Assembly (NCBI RefSeq): GCF_002858765.1
Contig: NZ_PJRP01000001.1
Coordinates: 1 to 64,000, forward strand
Direction of reading: 5' to 3'
DNA from: Cupriavidus pauculus
GTDB taxonomy: Bacteria > Pseudomonadota > Gammaproteobacteria > Burkholderiales > Burkholderiaceae
DNA length: 64,000 bases
Shown here: in pieces, positions 17,360 through 26,554 of the stretch
Layout: every line of letters begins with the position of its first letter
How positions within the stretch are numbered: the stretch's first letter is position 1
Notes under the pieces: model-generated
The model's database searches: none
What the model was told of the DNA's origin: nothing
Seen by the model: only the letters and a program-made list of their open reading frames with translations
Translations under genes and position numbers: made by a program

Positions 17360-17788
17360 CTATTTCTGGTCCGCGAACCACGCGGCGATGGCAATGATCT
17401 CGGTGTCGCTGTAGCCCTTGGCGATCTGCGGCATCACGGTGCCGGGGCGCTTGCCGTTCTTGAAGTTGAGCATCAGCTCGACCAGTTCGGCCTGCGGGCG
17501 GCCAGCCAGCCGGGGGACGGGACTATCGGCGGGCGGCCCGCCGTCGGGGCCGTGGCAGACAGCGCACGAGGCCGCCTGGTTGCGGGCCTGCTCGGTACGC
17601 GACCGCTGGACTTCGATCGTCATCTTGCCGGCGTCGGCGGGGCCGGCGGTCATGGGCGCGGAGGGGGCCGAGGGGGCCGATAAAGGCGCCGATGCCGGCG
17701 ACTGTGCCAGCAGCGGCGCGGCACACAGCCCGGCCGCGATACCGGCCATCCAACGCAGGGAGAACGGGAATCGCGGGTGGGTTGTCAT
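17360..17788 (-). CDS. fccA: Cytochrome c subunit of sulfide dehydrogenase
   Basis: A 142-residue exported monohaem cytochrome. The start is ATG 17786-17788 behind CTCCTGAGGAAA; a longer frame to 17986 is Arg-rich and rejected. After a signal peptide and an Ala/Pro/Ser linker it carries SCAVCHGPDGGP (haem) and KRPGTVMPQIAKGYSD (distal Met). It accepts electrons from the FAD of FccB. It lies 19 bp after dolP, which suggests that fccAB extends the yraN-diaA-dolP transcript. Confidence 0.92.
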   Translation of the reverse strand: MTTHPRFPFSLRWMAGIAAGLCAAPLLAQSPASAPLSAPSAPSAPMTAGPADAGKMTIEVQRSRTEQARNQAASCAVCHGPDGGPPADSPVPRLAGRPQAELVELMLNFKNGKRPGTVMPQIAKGYSDTEIIAIAAWFADQK

Positions 17789-17807
17789 GGCAGTTTCCTC
17801 AGGAGAA

Positions 17808-18644
17808 TCAGGGGAGGTTGCGCCCCGGCGGCAACGCCACCGGCGACGATACGGGCGCGGCCACGGGGCTGGTCGTGGCGCCCATCGACGCCGGCGCATC
17901 CGACGTGACCGGTGCGTTCGGCTGGCTGCCCGGCACGGCCTGCACCGGTGCCGGCGTACCCACTGCGTCGCTGCCGGCGTTGCCATTCTGCGACGAGGCG
18001 GCCTGATCCAGGCGTGCGCGCTCGGCTTCGCTCACGTAGTCGAACACCTTGACCACCTTCTGCACGCCGCTGGCGTTGCGGGCCACGTCCGTGGCCTTGT
18101 CGCCTTCGGCATTCGTCACCACGCCCAGCATGTACACCACGCTCTTCTCGGTGGTGATCTTGATCGAGTTGGCCGGCACGCCGTCCGCCGTGACCAGCAG
18201 CGTCTTGACCTTGCTGGTCAGGTAGGTGTCGTTGCTGCGGGTCATGAAGTCAGGCGACGCCGTGATTTCCAGCTCGTTGACCACCTCGCGCGTGTTCGAC
18301 AGCCCGCGCACGTACTGCTCGATCTGCTGCTTGATCTGGGCGTTCGCGGCCTCGCCGGTCAGCAGCACCTTGCGGTTGAACACGGTCGTGTTCACGCGTG
18401 CCTGGGTGTCGCTGTAGCGCTGGCTGAGCGTGCTGTCGATCTCCACCTGCAAGCCGCGGTCGATGGCCTGCGTGCCGGTCGGGCGGCGATCGGTGGCCAT
18501 CACCACGCCAGTGCCCACGGCGCCAGCCAGCACGGGGAAGCAGCCGGCCAGCTGTGTGGCGGACACCAGCAGTGCGGCCACGGTGACAGCGGTACGGGCC
18601 AGGCGGGCGGGAGAGGTCTTCTTTTGGTTGGTCACGTTCGTCAT
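17808..18644 (-). CDS. dolP: BON-domain outer-membrane lipoprotein DolP
   Basis: A 278-residue lipoprotein. The lipobox LAGC is at about residues 32-35 after a basic, hydrophobic leader. Two BON domains follow (about residues 65-135 and 145-215), with VLLTGEAANAQIKQQI and YMLGVVTNAEGDKATDVAR as their repeat-like cores. DolP (YraP) of E. coli binds anionic lipids at the division site and supports the envelope. This copy has an extra roughly 60-residue Pro/Ala/Ser-rich tail. Its promoter region holds the DnaA-box-like row. Confidence 0.9.
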   Translation of the reverse strand: MTNVTNQKKTSPARLARTAVTVAALLVSATQLAGCFPVLAGAVGTGVVMATDRRPTGTQAIDRGLQVEIDSTLSQRYSDTQARVNTTVFNRKVLLTGEAANAQIKQQIEQYVRGLSNTREVVNELEITASPDFMTRSNDTYLTSKVKTLLVTADGVPANSIKITTEKSVVYMLGVVTNAEGDKATDVARNASGVQKVVKVFDYVSEAERARLDQAASSQNGNAGSDAVGTPAPVQAVPGSQPNAPVTSDAPASMGATTSPVAAPVSSPVALPPGRNLP

Positions 18645-18717
18645 GCGATTCTTGGTTTCTGGGTGGATGCCGAAATGATGCGTGAAAGAGGTTGCAGTTT
18701 CAGGTTTTCGCGATGCC

Positions 18718-18792
18718 TGTGGATAAGGCTGTGGAAGACATGGCGATTCCTGTGCATAGGTTGTGGGTAGCGTTGTGGATATCCGGGGATAA
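18718..18792 (-). promoter_or_regulatory. Row of DnaA-box-like 9-mers with near-helical spacing
   Basis: On the plus strand, 9-mers resembling TGTGGATAA (reverse complement of the DnaA box) start at 18718 (perfect), 18730 (TGTGGAAGA), 18751 (TGTGCATAG), 18762 (TGTGGGTAG), 18774 (TGTGGATAT) and 18784 (CGGGGATAA). Steps are 12, 21, 11, 12 and 10 bp. All point the same way and lie 74-148 bp upstream of dolP and just downstream of diaA. Confidence 0.5.
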
Positions 18793-18819
18793 CTTGTCCC
18801 GTTCCGGCCGCCCGAGGCT

Positions 18820-19861
<1,042 letters not shown>

Positions 19862-19876
19862 CGGAAGTTCTCAAGC

Positions 19877-20803
19877 ATGAGTGACTGGACCCAGCTGGCC
19901 GCCGGCCAGACGTACCCTGCCGGCACGCTTTACGTGGTGGCCACGCCCATCGGCAACGTCGCCGACCTGTCGCTGCGCGCGCTGCATGTGCTCGGCCTGG
20001 CCGACGCCATTGCCTGCGAAGACACGCGCAACACCGGCCAACTGCTGACGCGCGTGGGCTTGCAGCGGCCGCTGGTGGCGGTCCACGAACATAACGAGCG
20101 CGAGGCCGCCGTGCGCATTGTCGAACGGCTGTCGGCCGGCGAGCGCATCGCGTACGTATCCGACGCCGGGACGCCCGGCATTTCCGATCCAGGCGCCCGG
20201 CTCGTGGAAGCCGTGCGCGCGGCCGGCCTGAACGTGGTGCCCCTGCCGGGCCCCAGCGCCGCCGTGACGGCCTTGTCCGTGGCGGGCGACATGCTCGAGG
20301 CCGGCGACGGCCGCTTTACCTTTGTCGGCTTCCTGCCCGGCAAGCCCAAGGCCCGCCAGGACGCCATCGCCGGGCTGGCGGCGCTTGATCACGCATGGGT
20401 GTGCTACGAAGCCCCGCACCGCATCGCCGAAACCCTGGCGGCGCTGGCCGCCGGCCTGCCCGGCACGCGCCGGCTGCTGATCGGGCGCGAACTGACCAAG
20501 CTTTTTGAAGAGACCCCGGTGCTGACGGTGGCCGAGGCGCCGGCCTGGCTGGCCGCCGAAGCCACGCGCGGCAAGGGGGAATTCGTGCTGGTGGTGGAAG
20601 GCGCGGGCCGTGCCGAAGGCGGCGACGCCGACACGCCCGACGCAGAGGCCCAGCGCGTGCTGAAGCTCCTGCTGGCGGAGCTGCCGGCCAAAAGGGCGGC
20701 CAAGCTGGCCGCGGCCATCACCGGCGCCAAGACCGACGCGCTGTACAAGCTGGCACTGGCGCAGCGTGCCGACGGAGCGGACGACGGCGCCAGCGACGCC
20801 TGA
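19877..20803 (+). CDS. rsmI: 16S rRNA (cytidine-1402 2'-O) methyltransferase
   Basis: A 308-residue tetrapyrrole-methylase-fold enzyme that methylates C1402 in the ribosomal P site using AdoMet. Motifs: LYVVATPIGNVADLSLRAL, EDTRNTGQLL, YVSDAGTPGISDPG, PLPGPSAAVTALSVAG, FVGFLPGKPKARQ and YEAPHRIAETL. The C-terminal HTH-like tail is present (ELPAKRAAKLAAAITGAKTD). ATG 19877 is used rather than an ATG at 19853. It ends just before a bidirectional terminator. Confidence 0.96.
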   Translation: MSDWTQLAAGQTYPAGTLYVVATPIGNVADLSLRALHVLGLADAIACEDTRNTGQLLTRVGLQRPLVAVHEHNEREAAVRIVERLSAGERIAYVSDAGTPGISDPGARLVEAVRAAGLNVVPLPGPSAAVTALSVAGDMLEAGDGRFTFVGFLPGKPKARQDAIAGLAALDHAWVCYEAPHRIAETLAALAAGLPGTRRLLIGRELTKLFEETPVLTVAEAPAWLAAEATRGKGEFVLVVEGAGRAEGGDADTPDAEAQRVLKLLLAELPAKRAAKLAAAITGAKTDALYKLALAQRADGADDGASDA

Positions 20804-20810
20804 AAAGACA

Positions 20811-20839
20811 AAAGGCACGATCCGGGAGATCGTGCCTTT
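20811..20839. terminator. Bidirectional terminator between rsmI and rlpA
   Basis: A 12-bp perfect stem AAAGGCACGATC / GATCGTGCCTTT with a 5-nt loop starts 7 bp after rsmI. It has A residues on one side and T residues on the other, so it can serve both convergent genes. Confidence 0.88.
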
Positions 20840-20921
20840 TGAGAATTTTCTTACTTGCGAGGGAAGCAGCGGGCGGGAGGACGGGAGCGCGAGAAGCGGG
20901 TTCCGACCGGTGCGCATCGCC

Positions 20922-21689
20922 TTACTTGTGCTTGTGCTTGACGACGGTCTTGCCGGACCTGGCCTTGGCCTTCGATTTCGCCGGCACCGGCGTGTTGGCG
21001 GTGTCGGGCACCTCATCGGCCCCGCTGCCGTCACCGGCTTCCATGCCACCCGCTTCCATGTTCGGACCCAGCGCCGCCACCTCGGTGCGCGACAGCCGGC
21101 GGATTTCCACCTGCGTGGCGCCATGGTCGACAAAGCTCAGGCGCTTGGCCGCCGCGTAGGACAGGTCCAGAATCCGGTTGCCATGGTACGGGCCACGGTC
21201 GTTGATACGGACCACGGCCACCTTGTTGTTGCGCAGATTGCGCACCAGCACCCAGCTATCTAGCGGCAGCGACGGGTGCGCCGCCGTCATGGCGCGCATG
21301 TCGAAGCGTTCGCCGTTGGCCGTCTTGCGGCCATGAAAGCCCTTGCCGTACCACGATGCCATGCCACGCTGCTCGAACGTACCCATGTCAGCGCGCAGGC
21401 CGTCGATCGACGGTTGCGACGGGGCATTGTCGTCCTGCCAGCCGAACAGGTTCCAGTTGCCGCGATCGTCGGCCTTCGCGCCATTGGCGTTGGACTTCGC
21501 CGTCTTCGCAGCCTTCGTGGAAAGCGCGCCGGTGGTGTTCGATGCGTTGTCGGTGTCGCCCCCCGGCGGCGTCGCGCACGCAGCCAGCACCAGCGCCGAT
21601 ACGAGGATCGCGCACTGACGCAGGAAGCGGTTGGACCCGGGCGCGTCCTGGCGCACGGACCCCGGACGAAAAAGGGGCAGACTGGACAT
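20922..21689 (-). CDS. rlpA: RlpA-like lytic transglycosylase lipoprotein
   Basis: A 255-residue lipoprotein started at ATG 21687-21689. The leader ends LVLAACATPP (lipobox, Cys about residue 38). A low-complexity linker precedes a double-psi beta-barrel domain: GMASWYGKGFHGRKTANGERFD, AAHPSLPLDSWVLVRNL and VVRINDRGPYHGNRILDLS, with the catalytic Asp and conserved His. The family cleaves peptidoglycan lacking stem peptides during division. A SPOR domain is absent; the Lys/Ala/Ser-rich tail ends KHKHK. Confidence 0.92.
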   Translation of the reverse strand: MSSLPLFRPGSVRQDAPGSNRFLRQCAILVSALVLAACATPPGGDTDNASNTTGALSTKAAKTAKSNANGAKADDRGNWNLFGWQDDNAPSQPSIDGLRADMGTFEQRGMASWYGKGFHGRKTANGERFDMRAMTAAHPSLPLDSWVLVRNLRNNKVAVVRINDRGPYHGNRILDLSYAAAKRLSFVDHGATQVEIRRLSRTEVAALGPNMEAGGMEAGDGSGADEVPDTANTPVPAKSKAKARSGKTVVKHKHK

Positions 21690-21977
21690 AGGCGCGCAGT
21701 CTAACATCGGTCGTTTGAAGCTAGTGCCTTGATTTTGTTACGAAATCTGTTACAACGCCGTGCAATTCCCCGCAATCCACCGCCTGGCAAGGGATTGCGC
21801 CGGTTACCCCAGCGCAAAATTCGGGTGCGCACCACGACACTTTCAGAGGATTCTCAGGCTCGATTCAAACGTTGCACGGTCGGTCGAGGCCGTTATCGGC
21901 GGCTACAATGGACCACCCTCCGGGCGCCCCTCCCCCCCAAGAAAGCGCCTGCCAGAACAGGCTGATAGAACACAAAA

Positions 21978-22628
21978 ATGAAAGTCCTTCTGATCCCCGT
22001 GACGCCTTTCCAGCAGAACTGTTCGCTGCTGATCGATGAAGCCACGCAGCGCGCCGCCGTCTGTGATCCCGGTGGCGATCTGAACCGCATCACCGAGGCC
22101 CTCAACGAACAGGGCGTGACGCTGGAGAAGATCTTCCTGACCCATGGTCACGTGGATCACTGCGCAGGCGCCGCGGCGCTGGCGCGCCAGTACGGCGTGC
22201 CGATCGAGGGCCCGCAGGAAGACGAGCGGTTCTGGATCCAGCAATTGCCCGAGCAGACACGCCGCTTCGGCTTTGGCCAGGCGGAAGTCTTCGAGCCCGA
22301 CCGCTGGCTGCAGAACGGCGACACGGTTACCTTCGGCAACGAGACGCTCGAGGTCTACCACTGCCCGGGCCATACGCCGGGCCACGTGGTGTTCTTCTCC
22401 CGGGCAAACCGGCTGGCCATCGTGGGCGACGTGCTGTTCGCCGGGTCGATCGGTCGCACCGACTTCCCGCGCGGCAATCACGCCGATCTGGTCCGCTCGA
22501 TCCGCACGCGACTCTGGCCGCTTGGCGACGACGTAACCTTTGTACCCGGCCACGGCCCCGCATCGACGTTCGGCGAGGAGCGCCGCAACAACCCGTTTGT
22601 GGCCGACCACCTGATCGACGTGGCCTGA
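21978..22628 (+). CDS. MBL-fold hydrolase (YcbL/glyoxalase II-like)
   Basis: A 216-residue metallo-beta-lactamase-fold enzyme. The metal motif FLTHGHVDHCAGAAAL is complete, followed by YHCPGHTPGHVVFF, IVGDVLFAGSIGRTDFP and FVPGHGPAST, supplying all expected Zn ligands. It is short like YcbL, a type II glyoxalase lacking the C-terminal helical domain, so S-lactoylglutathione hydrolysis is plausible but unproven. It is followed after 3 bp by the exonuclease-like gene, implying cotranscription. Confidence 0.92.
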   Translation: MKVLLIPVTPFQQNCSLLIDEATQRAAVCDPGGDLNRITEALNEQGVTLEKIFLTHGHVDHCAGAAALARQYGVPIEGPQEDERFWIQQLPEQTRRFGFGQAEVFEPDRWLQNGDTVTFGNETLEVYHCPGHTPGHVVFFSRANRLAIVGDVLFAGSIGRTDFPRGNHADLVRSIRTRLWPLGDDVTFVPGHGPASTFGEERRNNPFVADHLIDVA

Positions 22629-22631
22629 CGC

Positions 22632-23321
22632 ATGGCAAAGAAGCAGCCGCCCGACAAGCGACCGGAGATTTACGTCAGCACCGACGTCGAGGCCGATGGG
22701 CCGATTCCGGGCCCGCATTCGATGCTGTCGTTCGCGTCGGCGGCGATGCTGGCAGACAAGACCATCATCAGCACGTTCTCCGCCAACCTGGAAACGTTGC
22801 CCGGCGCGGCGGGCCATCCGGTGCAGATGCAGTGGTGGAAAACCCAGCCCGACGCCTGGGCGGCCTGCCGGCGCGACCTGGAGTGTCCCGAGGACGTGCT
22901 GCCCCGCTACGTGGAATGGGTCGAGAAGCTGCCGGGCAAGCCGGTCTTCATCGCCTTTCCGGCCGGGTTCGATTTCACCTGGATGTTCTGGTACATGATG
23001 CGCTTTGCCGGCCGCTCGCCGTTCGGCTGGGCCGCGCTGGACATCAAGACGCTGGGCTTCGCGCTGACGGGCCGGCCGTACCGGAAATCGGTGAAGGCTG
23101 CCTTTCCGGAGCACTGGCACGATCCGTTGCCGCACACCCACGTGGCGCTGGACGACGCGCTGGAGCAAGGCGCCCTGTTCTGCAACATGCTCGCAGAACT
23201 GCGCACGCGTGAAGCCCGTCTGGCGACGCTTGCATCACCGTCTGATGCTTTGTCTGGTGCGGATGACAGCGAAAGCGAAGCCTCACATCCACAGGCCGGT
23301 TCGGGCAAATCGGTGCGCTAG
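22632..23321 (+). CDS. 3'-5' exonuclease-fold (DEDD) protein
   Basis: A 229-residue protein with a ribonuclease-H-like exonuclease fold. The first acidic motif is [19 protein letters not shown] (DxE), the second lies around [14 protein letters not shown], and the third is [13 protein letters not shown] (D and nearby H/D). These fit DnaQ-like 3'-5' exonucleases. The target (DNA or RNA) is unknown. It lies 3 bp after the MBL hydrolase. The last 50 residues are Ser/Ala-rich and look disordered. Confidence 0.8.
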   Translation: MAKKQPPDKRPEIYVSTDVEADGPIPGPHSMLSFASAAMLADKTIISTFSANLETLPGAAGHPVQMQWWKTQPDAWAACRRDLECPEDVLPRYVEWVEKLPGKPVFIAFPAGFDFTWMFWYMMRFAGRSPFGWAALDIKTLGFALTGRPYRKSVKAAFPEHWHDPLPHTHVALDDALEQGALFCNMLAELRTREARLATLASPSDALSGADDSESEASHPQAGSGKSVR

Positions 23322-23472
23322 CCCACAAGCGCCGGCGGCATCGACGGTCGTCAGTGGCGAAAAGGGCACCACATTTGCCCGGCGTCTCCTATATTGGAAG
23401 TGTGCGGTGGCCCGCCGGGGCCACGAGAGCGGCCGACCTCGATGCGCGGCGGCATGCCCAGGAGGTGTGACC

Positions 23473-23703
23473 ATGCGTTTCCATCCAGACCTTCATTTCA
23501 AGGACCTGTCAGGTAGGCTGCATTGGCCGCATCGCTCCCACGCGCGCACCAACGTCGTTTCGCATTTCCATTCCTCAACGGAAGATGCTGAAGTCGCCAA
23601 GGCGCTGATCTATGTGAGCGCGGTCACCGCGATCGTGCTGCTGTTCGTGTTGGCAGGCATCAGTTTCGGTCAGGAGGCCATGCACTGGCTGGGTGTTGAA
23701 TAA
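23473..23703 (+). CDS. Small single-helix membrane protein
   Basis: A 76-residue protein started at ATG 23473 behind a near-perfect ribosome-binding site (AGGAGGT, 23460-23466). The N-terminal 45 residues are rich in His and Arg (WPHRSHARTNVVSHFHSS), followed by one transmembrane helix (ALIYVSAVTAIVLLFVLAGISF). No family is recognised. A terminator follows at 23740-23770. The strong ribosome-binding site suggests high expression. Confidence 0.65.
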   Translation: MRFHPDLHFKDLSGRLHWPHRSHARTNVVSHFHSSTEDAEVAKALIYVSAVTAIVLLFVLAGISFGQEAMHWLGVE

Positions 23704-23739
23704 CGACGACTCGCCTGAAGCGAATCGCCAACTGACCGG

Positions 23740-23770
23740 CCGGCCTCCCTTGGGGAGGCCGGTTCTATTT
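23740..23770 (+). terminator. Rho-independent terminator
   Basis: A 10-bp stem CCGGCCTCCC / GGGAGGCCGG with a TTG loop is followed by TTCTATTTT. It ends the small membrane-protein transcript. Confidence 0.85.
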
Positions 23771-23793
23771 TGTGCGTCGCAACATCACGTGAC

Positions 23794-24153
23794 TCACGCC
23801 AGCAGCGGCGCCACGTTCTCGGGCGGGCGGCCGATTACGGCGCGGCGGTTGCGCACCACCACCGGACGCTGCAGCAGGATCGGGTTGTCGGCAACGGCCG
23901 CCAGCAGTTCGGCGTCGGTCAGGCCGGAATCGGCCAGGTCCAGTTCCTTGTAGGCGGCCTCGCCGTCGCGGATCATCTCGCGCACCGGCACGCCCAGCAT
24001 CATATGCAGCTGGCGCAGCGTTGTCAGCGTAGGCGGCGACTTCAGATATTCGACGACCTCCACGGGTTCGCCCAGCCGCTGCGCCGCCGATTCCACCAAC
24101 GCCAGCGTTTCGCGGGACTTGGAGCAACGGGGGTTATGGTAGATCGTGATCAT
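23794..24153 (-). CDS. ArsC-family reductase (YfgD/Spx-like thioredoxin fold)
   Basis: A 119-residue protein, start ATG 24151-24153. It has the ArsC signature ITIYHNPRCSKSRETL with the catalytic Cys at residue 10, and RPVVVRNRRAVIGRPPE with the conserved basic residues near the C-terminus. It matches the glutaredoxin-dependent arsenate reductase family in length. No arsB, arsR or other ars gene is nearby, so it is more likely a YfgD-type housekeeping homologue than part of an arsenic-resistance operon. Confidence 0.88.
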   Translation of the reverse strand: MITIYHNPRCSKSRETLALVESAAQRLGEPVEVVEYLKSPPTLTTLRQLHMMLGVPVREMIRDGEAAYKELDLADSGLTDAELLAAVADNPILLQRPVVVRNRRAVIGRPPENVAPLLA

Positions 24154-24342
24154 GGCGGCTCCTTCTGCCTGCTGTCGGTGCGGTCGAATATCCCGCACTA
24201 TACAACCGCACCCAACGCGCGCACCATGCTGGCGCGGCAACGTACCGGAAGTGGCGGGCATGCATCGTGCGTGGGCATGACCATCCATCTTCCAGGGCCG
24301 CCGGCACCCCGCCTGGGCTGCCCTGCAATCATTAGAGAAATC

Positions 24343-24930
24343 GTGTCTGCCCTACCCGAATCCATTGCAGTCGCCGCCCGCAAGCCGTTCAACCTGCGCG
24401 ATGCCACCCCCGCCGACGTTCCCGCCATCCACGCCATCTACGCACACCATGTCCAGCATGGCCGCGCGTCATTCGAGGAGGTAGCGCCCACGGCCGACGA
24501 CATGCAGACGCGCTTTGCCGAGGTATTGCGCAAGGGCCTGCCCTACATCGTGGCCGAGCGCGATGGCGAGATCCTGGGGTACGCCTATGCGTCCAGCTAC
24601 CGCGCCCGCAGCGCCTACCGGTTCGCAATCGAGGATTCGATCTACATCGACCACCGCCATACCGGCGAAGGGCTGGGCCGCGCGCTGCTGGCCGAGCTGA
24701 TCGCGCGTTGCGAAACCGGCCCGTGGCGCCAGATGGTGGCCGTGGTGGCGCTCACGTCCGGCGGCGAAGGCGCGGGATCGGTGGCCGTGCACGAGCGGCT
24801 GGGGTTTCGCACCGTTGGCCGGCTGGAATCGGTCGGCCTCAAGCACGGCCAGTGGATCGACACCTTGCTGATGCAGCGCCCGCTCGGCGAGGGCAACGCG
24901 ACGTTGCCGGACCCGGACGCCCTGCGCTAG
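24343..24930 (+). CDS. GNAT acetyltransferase (phosphinothricin N-acetyltransferase-like)
   Basis: A 195-residue N-acetyltransferase started at GTG 24343, with AGAGA just upstream. The family pattern is clear: LRDATPADVPAIHAIYAHHVQHGRASFEE, YAYASSYRARSAYRFAIEDSIYI, then the acetyl-CoA loop HTGEGLGRALLAELIARCE, and SVAVHERLGFRTVGRL. Pat/Bar relatives acetylate phosphinothricin, methionine sulfoximine or sulfone. The natural substrate is unknown. It is divergent from the ArsC-like gene. Confidence 0.87.
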   Translation: MSALPESIAVAARKPFNLRDATPADVPAIHAIYAHHVQHGRASFEEVAPTADDMQTRFAEVLRKGLPYIVAERDGEILGYAYASSYRARSAYRFAIEDSIYIDHRHTGEGLGRALLAELIARCETGPWRQMVAVVALTSGGEGAGSVAVHERLGFRTVGRLESVGLKHGQWIDTLLMQRPLGEGNATLPDPDALR

Positions 24931-24942
24931 CCGCCTGGCGCG

Positions 24943-25566
24943 CTAGGCCAGCAGCACCGGCACCACCGTGGTGCACCACGACTGCAGCTTGTCGAAGGCC
25001 CGCGCTACGTGGTCGGGGCCGCGCGACGTGCTTTCCATGCGCAGGATCTCCACCTGCTTCAGCCCGATCGTCTCCAGCACATAGGTCAGGTACGGGCTGA
25101 AGAAATCGCGTTGGCTCGCGGCATCGTCCGAGAACCGGCCACCGCACGACACCACGGCCAGCACCGGTCGATCGCGCAGCAGGCCCTGCTTGCCTTGCGG
25201 CGTCCGGGCGAAGGTGCGGTCCGTCCGGACGACCAGATCAATCCAGGCTTTCAGCGACGCCGGCACCGTGAAGTTGTGCATCGGCGAGGTGATCAGCACC
25301 ACGTCGGCAGCCTGCAACTCGGCAATCAGCGTCTCGGAGAGGGCCAGCGCGGCGGGATCGGCGTCGGTGCGCCCGGCGGCCACCGCCATGTTGGCGTCGG
25401 TGAAGGCCGCGTCGATGGGGGGCAGCGGCTGGGCGGCCAGGTCGCGTTCGATTACGGTCAGTTCGCCGTGGCTGGCCGCCAGGCGTTCGCGCACGAGCTG
25501 GCCCGCGCGCCGGCTGGTGGAGGCATCGCCACGCGGGCTGACGTTCAGGTGAAGCAGGGTTGCCAT
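24943..25566 (-). CDS. azoR: FMN-dependent NADH-azoreductase / quinone reductase
   Basis: A 207-residue flavodoxin-like flavoprotein. Motifs: LHLNVSPRGDASTSRRAGQLVRE (FMN phosphate loop), DVVLITSPMHNFTVPASLKAWIDLVVR and VVSCGGRFSD. AzoR enzymes reduce azo dyes and quinones with NADH and probably protect against thiol stress. It lies leftward 21 bp after a GNAT gene, within a probable three-gene unit with the AhpD-like gene. Confidence 0.9.
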   Translation of the reverse strand: MATLLHLNVSPRGDASTSRRAGQLVRERLAASHGELTVIERDLAAQPLPPIDAAFTDANMAVAAGRTDADPAALALSETLIAELQAADVVLITSPMHNFTVPASLKAWIDLVVRTDRTFARTPQGKQGLLRDRPVLAVVSCGGRFSDDAASQRDFFSPYLTYVLETIGLKQVEILRMESTSRGPDHVARAFDKLQSWCTTVVPVLLA

Positions 25567-25587
25567 GTCTCGCTCAGGTGAATCGGA

Positions 25588-26037
25588 TCAGTCGATCGGA
25601 AAGTAGAAGCGCAGGGCCCGCGCCAGCAGGCCGTTACGGTAATAGAAGCGGTGCCCCAGCACATTGGTCAGCGGGGTATCGAGCACAAGCTGGGTGCAGC
25701 CCGCCGCTTCGGTTTCGGCCTTGAGCCAGTCCATCAGTTGCCGGCCGTAGCCACCGCTGCGCGCGTTGGCGTCGGTCACCAGGTCGTCCACGTACATATG
25801 GTGGCCGACGATCAGGTTATCCGCGAAGCGATAGCCGGCCAAGGCCACCAGGCTGCCGTCGTCCCACAGCCCGGCAAGGTGGTAGCCGTCGCCGGTCTGG
25901 CGGCGCCAGCGCGTGACCAGTTCGGCGGCATCGGCCAGGTGCGGGCGCAACTGGTGCATCAGCGGAAAGGCGTCGGCCACCTCGGCGGCCGTTTCCAGGT
26001 GGCGAATCAGGATCTGTCCGGCGGTGGTTGCGCTCAT
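25588..26037 (-). CDS. GNAT-family N-acetyltransferase
   Basis: A 149-residue acetyltransferase. It contains VALAGYRFADNL, YVDDLVTDANARSGGYGRQLMDWLKAEAEA-like acetyl-CoA-binding motif A, and VLDTPLTNVLGHRFYYRNGL. The substrate is unknown. Its ATG overlaps the stop of the upstream AhpD-like gene by 4 bp, so translation is coupled, and azoR follows 21 bp later. The unit is likely controlled by the divergent MarR regulator. Confidence 0.85.
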   Translation of the reverse strand: MSATTAGQILIRHLETAAEVADAFPLMHQLRPHLADAAELVTRWRRQTGDGYHLAGLWDDGSLVALAGYRFADNLIVGHHMYVDDLVTDANARSGGYGRQLMDWLKAETEAAGCTQLVLDTPLTNVLGHRFYYRNGLLARALRFYFPID

Positions 26038-26495
26038 GCCTGGCTCCGGTTGGCTTCGGCCGCCGGCGGCGGAAAGTGCAGCCCGACGGCGATGCGGTTC
26101 CAGGCGTTGATCGACGCAATGGTCGCGGCCAGGAACACTAGCTCCTTGTCGTCGAAAGTCGCCTGCGCGCGGGCCAACGCGGCATCGCGCGCAGGCGGAT
26201 CGGTCAGCTGCGTCAGCGCCTCGGCCCAGCCCAGCGCCGCCATTTCCCGTTCGGCATAGATGCCGGCGTCACGCCAGCCGGCCAGCAGATCGAACTTGCG
26301 CGGGTCGATGTCGAGCTTGCGCGCGATGTTCAGATGGAACTGCAGGCAGAAGGCACAGCCGTTGATCTGCGAGACGCGCAGCTTGACCAGTTCGGTCAGC
26401 GCCTTGTCCATGCCGGACGCGGTCACCGCCTTGCTGACGCCCCCCAGCGACGCGTACACATCGGGTGCGGTCTGCGTGAAAGCCTGGAAATCCAT
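26034..26495 (-). CDS. AhpD-like carboxymuconolactone decarboxylase-fold protein
   Basis: A 153-residue protein of the CMD/AhpD superfamily. The redox motif INGCAFCLQFHLNIAR (CxxC plus His) is complete, as in alkylhydroperoxidase AhpD, and AEREMAALGWAEALTQL follows. The CxxC supports thiol peroxidase or peroxidase-reductase activity. It is the first gene of a leftward unit with a GNAT and azoR and faces a MarR gene across 59 bp, so regulation by oxidants or electrophiles is inferred. Confidence 0.88.
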   Translation of the reverse strand: MDFQAFTQTAPDVYASLGGVSKAVTASGMDKALTELVKLRVSQINGCAFCLQFHLNIARKLDIDPRKFDLLAGWRDAGIYAEREMAALGWAEALTQLTDPPARDAALARAQATFDDKELVFLAATIASINAWNRIAVGLHFPPPAAEANRSQA

Positions 26496-26515
26496 GTTGA
26501 ACTCCTTCGGGTAAG

Positions 26516-26553
26516 ATGTCAGAACTCGAAGATTAATGTAAGAGCTCTGACAT
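26516..26553. promoter_or_regulatory. Probable MarR operator between ahpD-like and marR genes
   Basis: A near-perfect 12-bp inverted repeat, ATGTCAGAACTC and GAGCTCTGACAT (one mismatch), spans 26516-26553 and ends 2 bp before the MarR start codon. It occupies almost the whole 59-bp divergent intergenic region, as expected for autoregulation plus control of the opposite unit. Confidence 0.7.
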
Positions 26554-26554
26554 T

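Noticed and set aside
23794-24153. Arsenic-resistance operon
   Set aside because: The ArsC-family protein is present but no arsR, arsB or acr3 is near, so a resistance operon is not supported.
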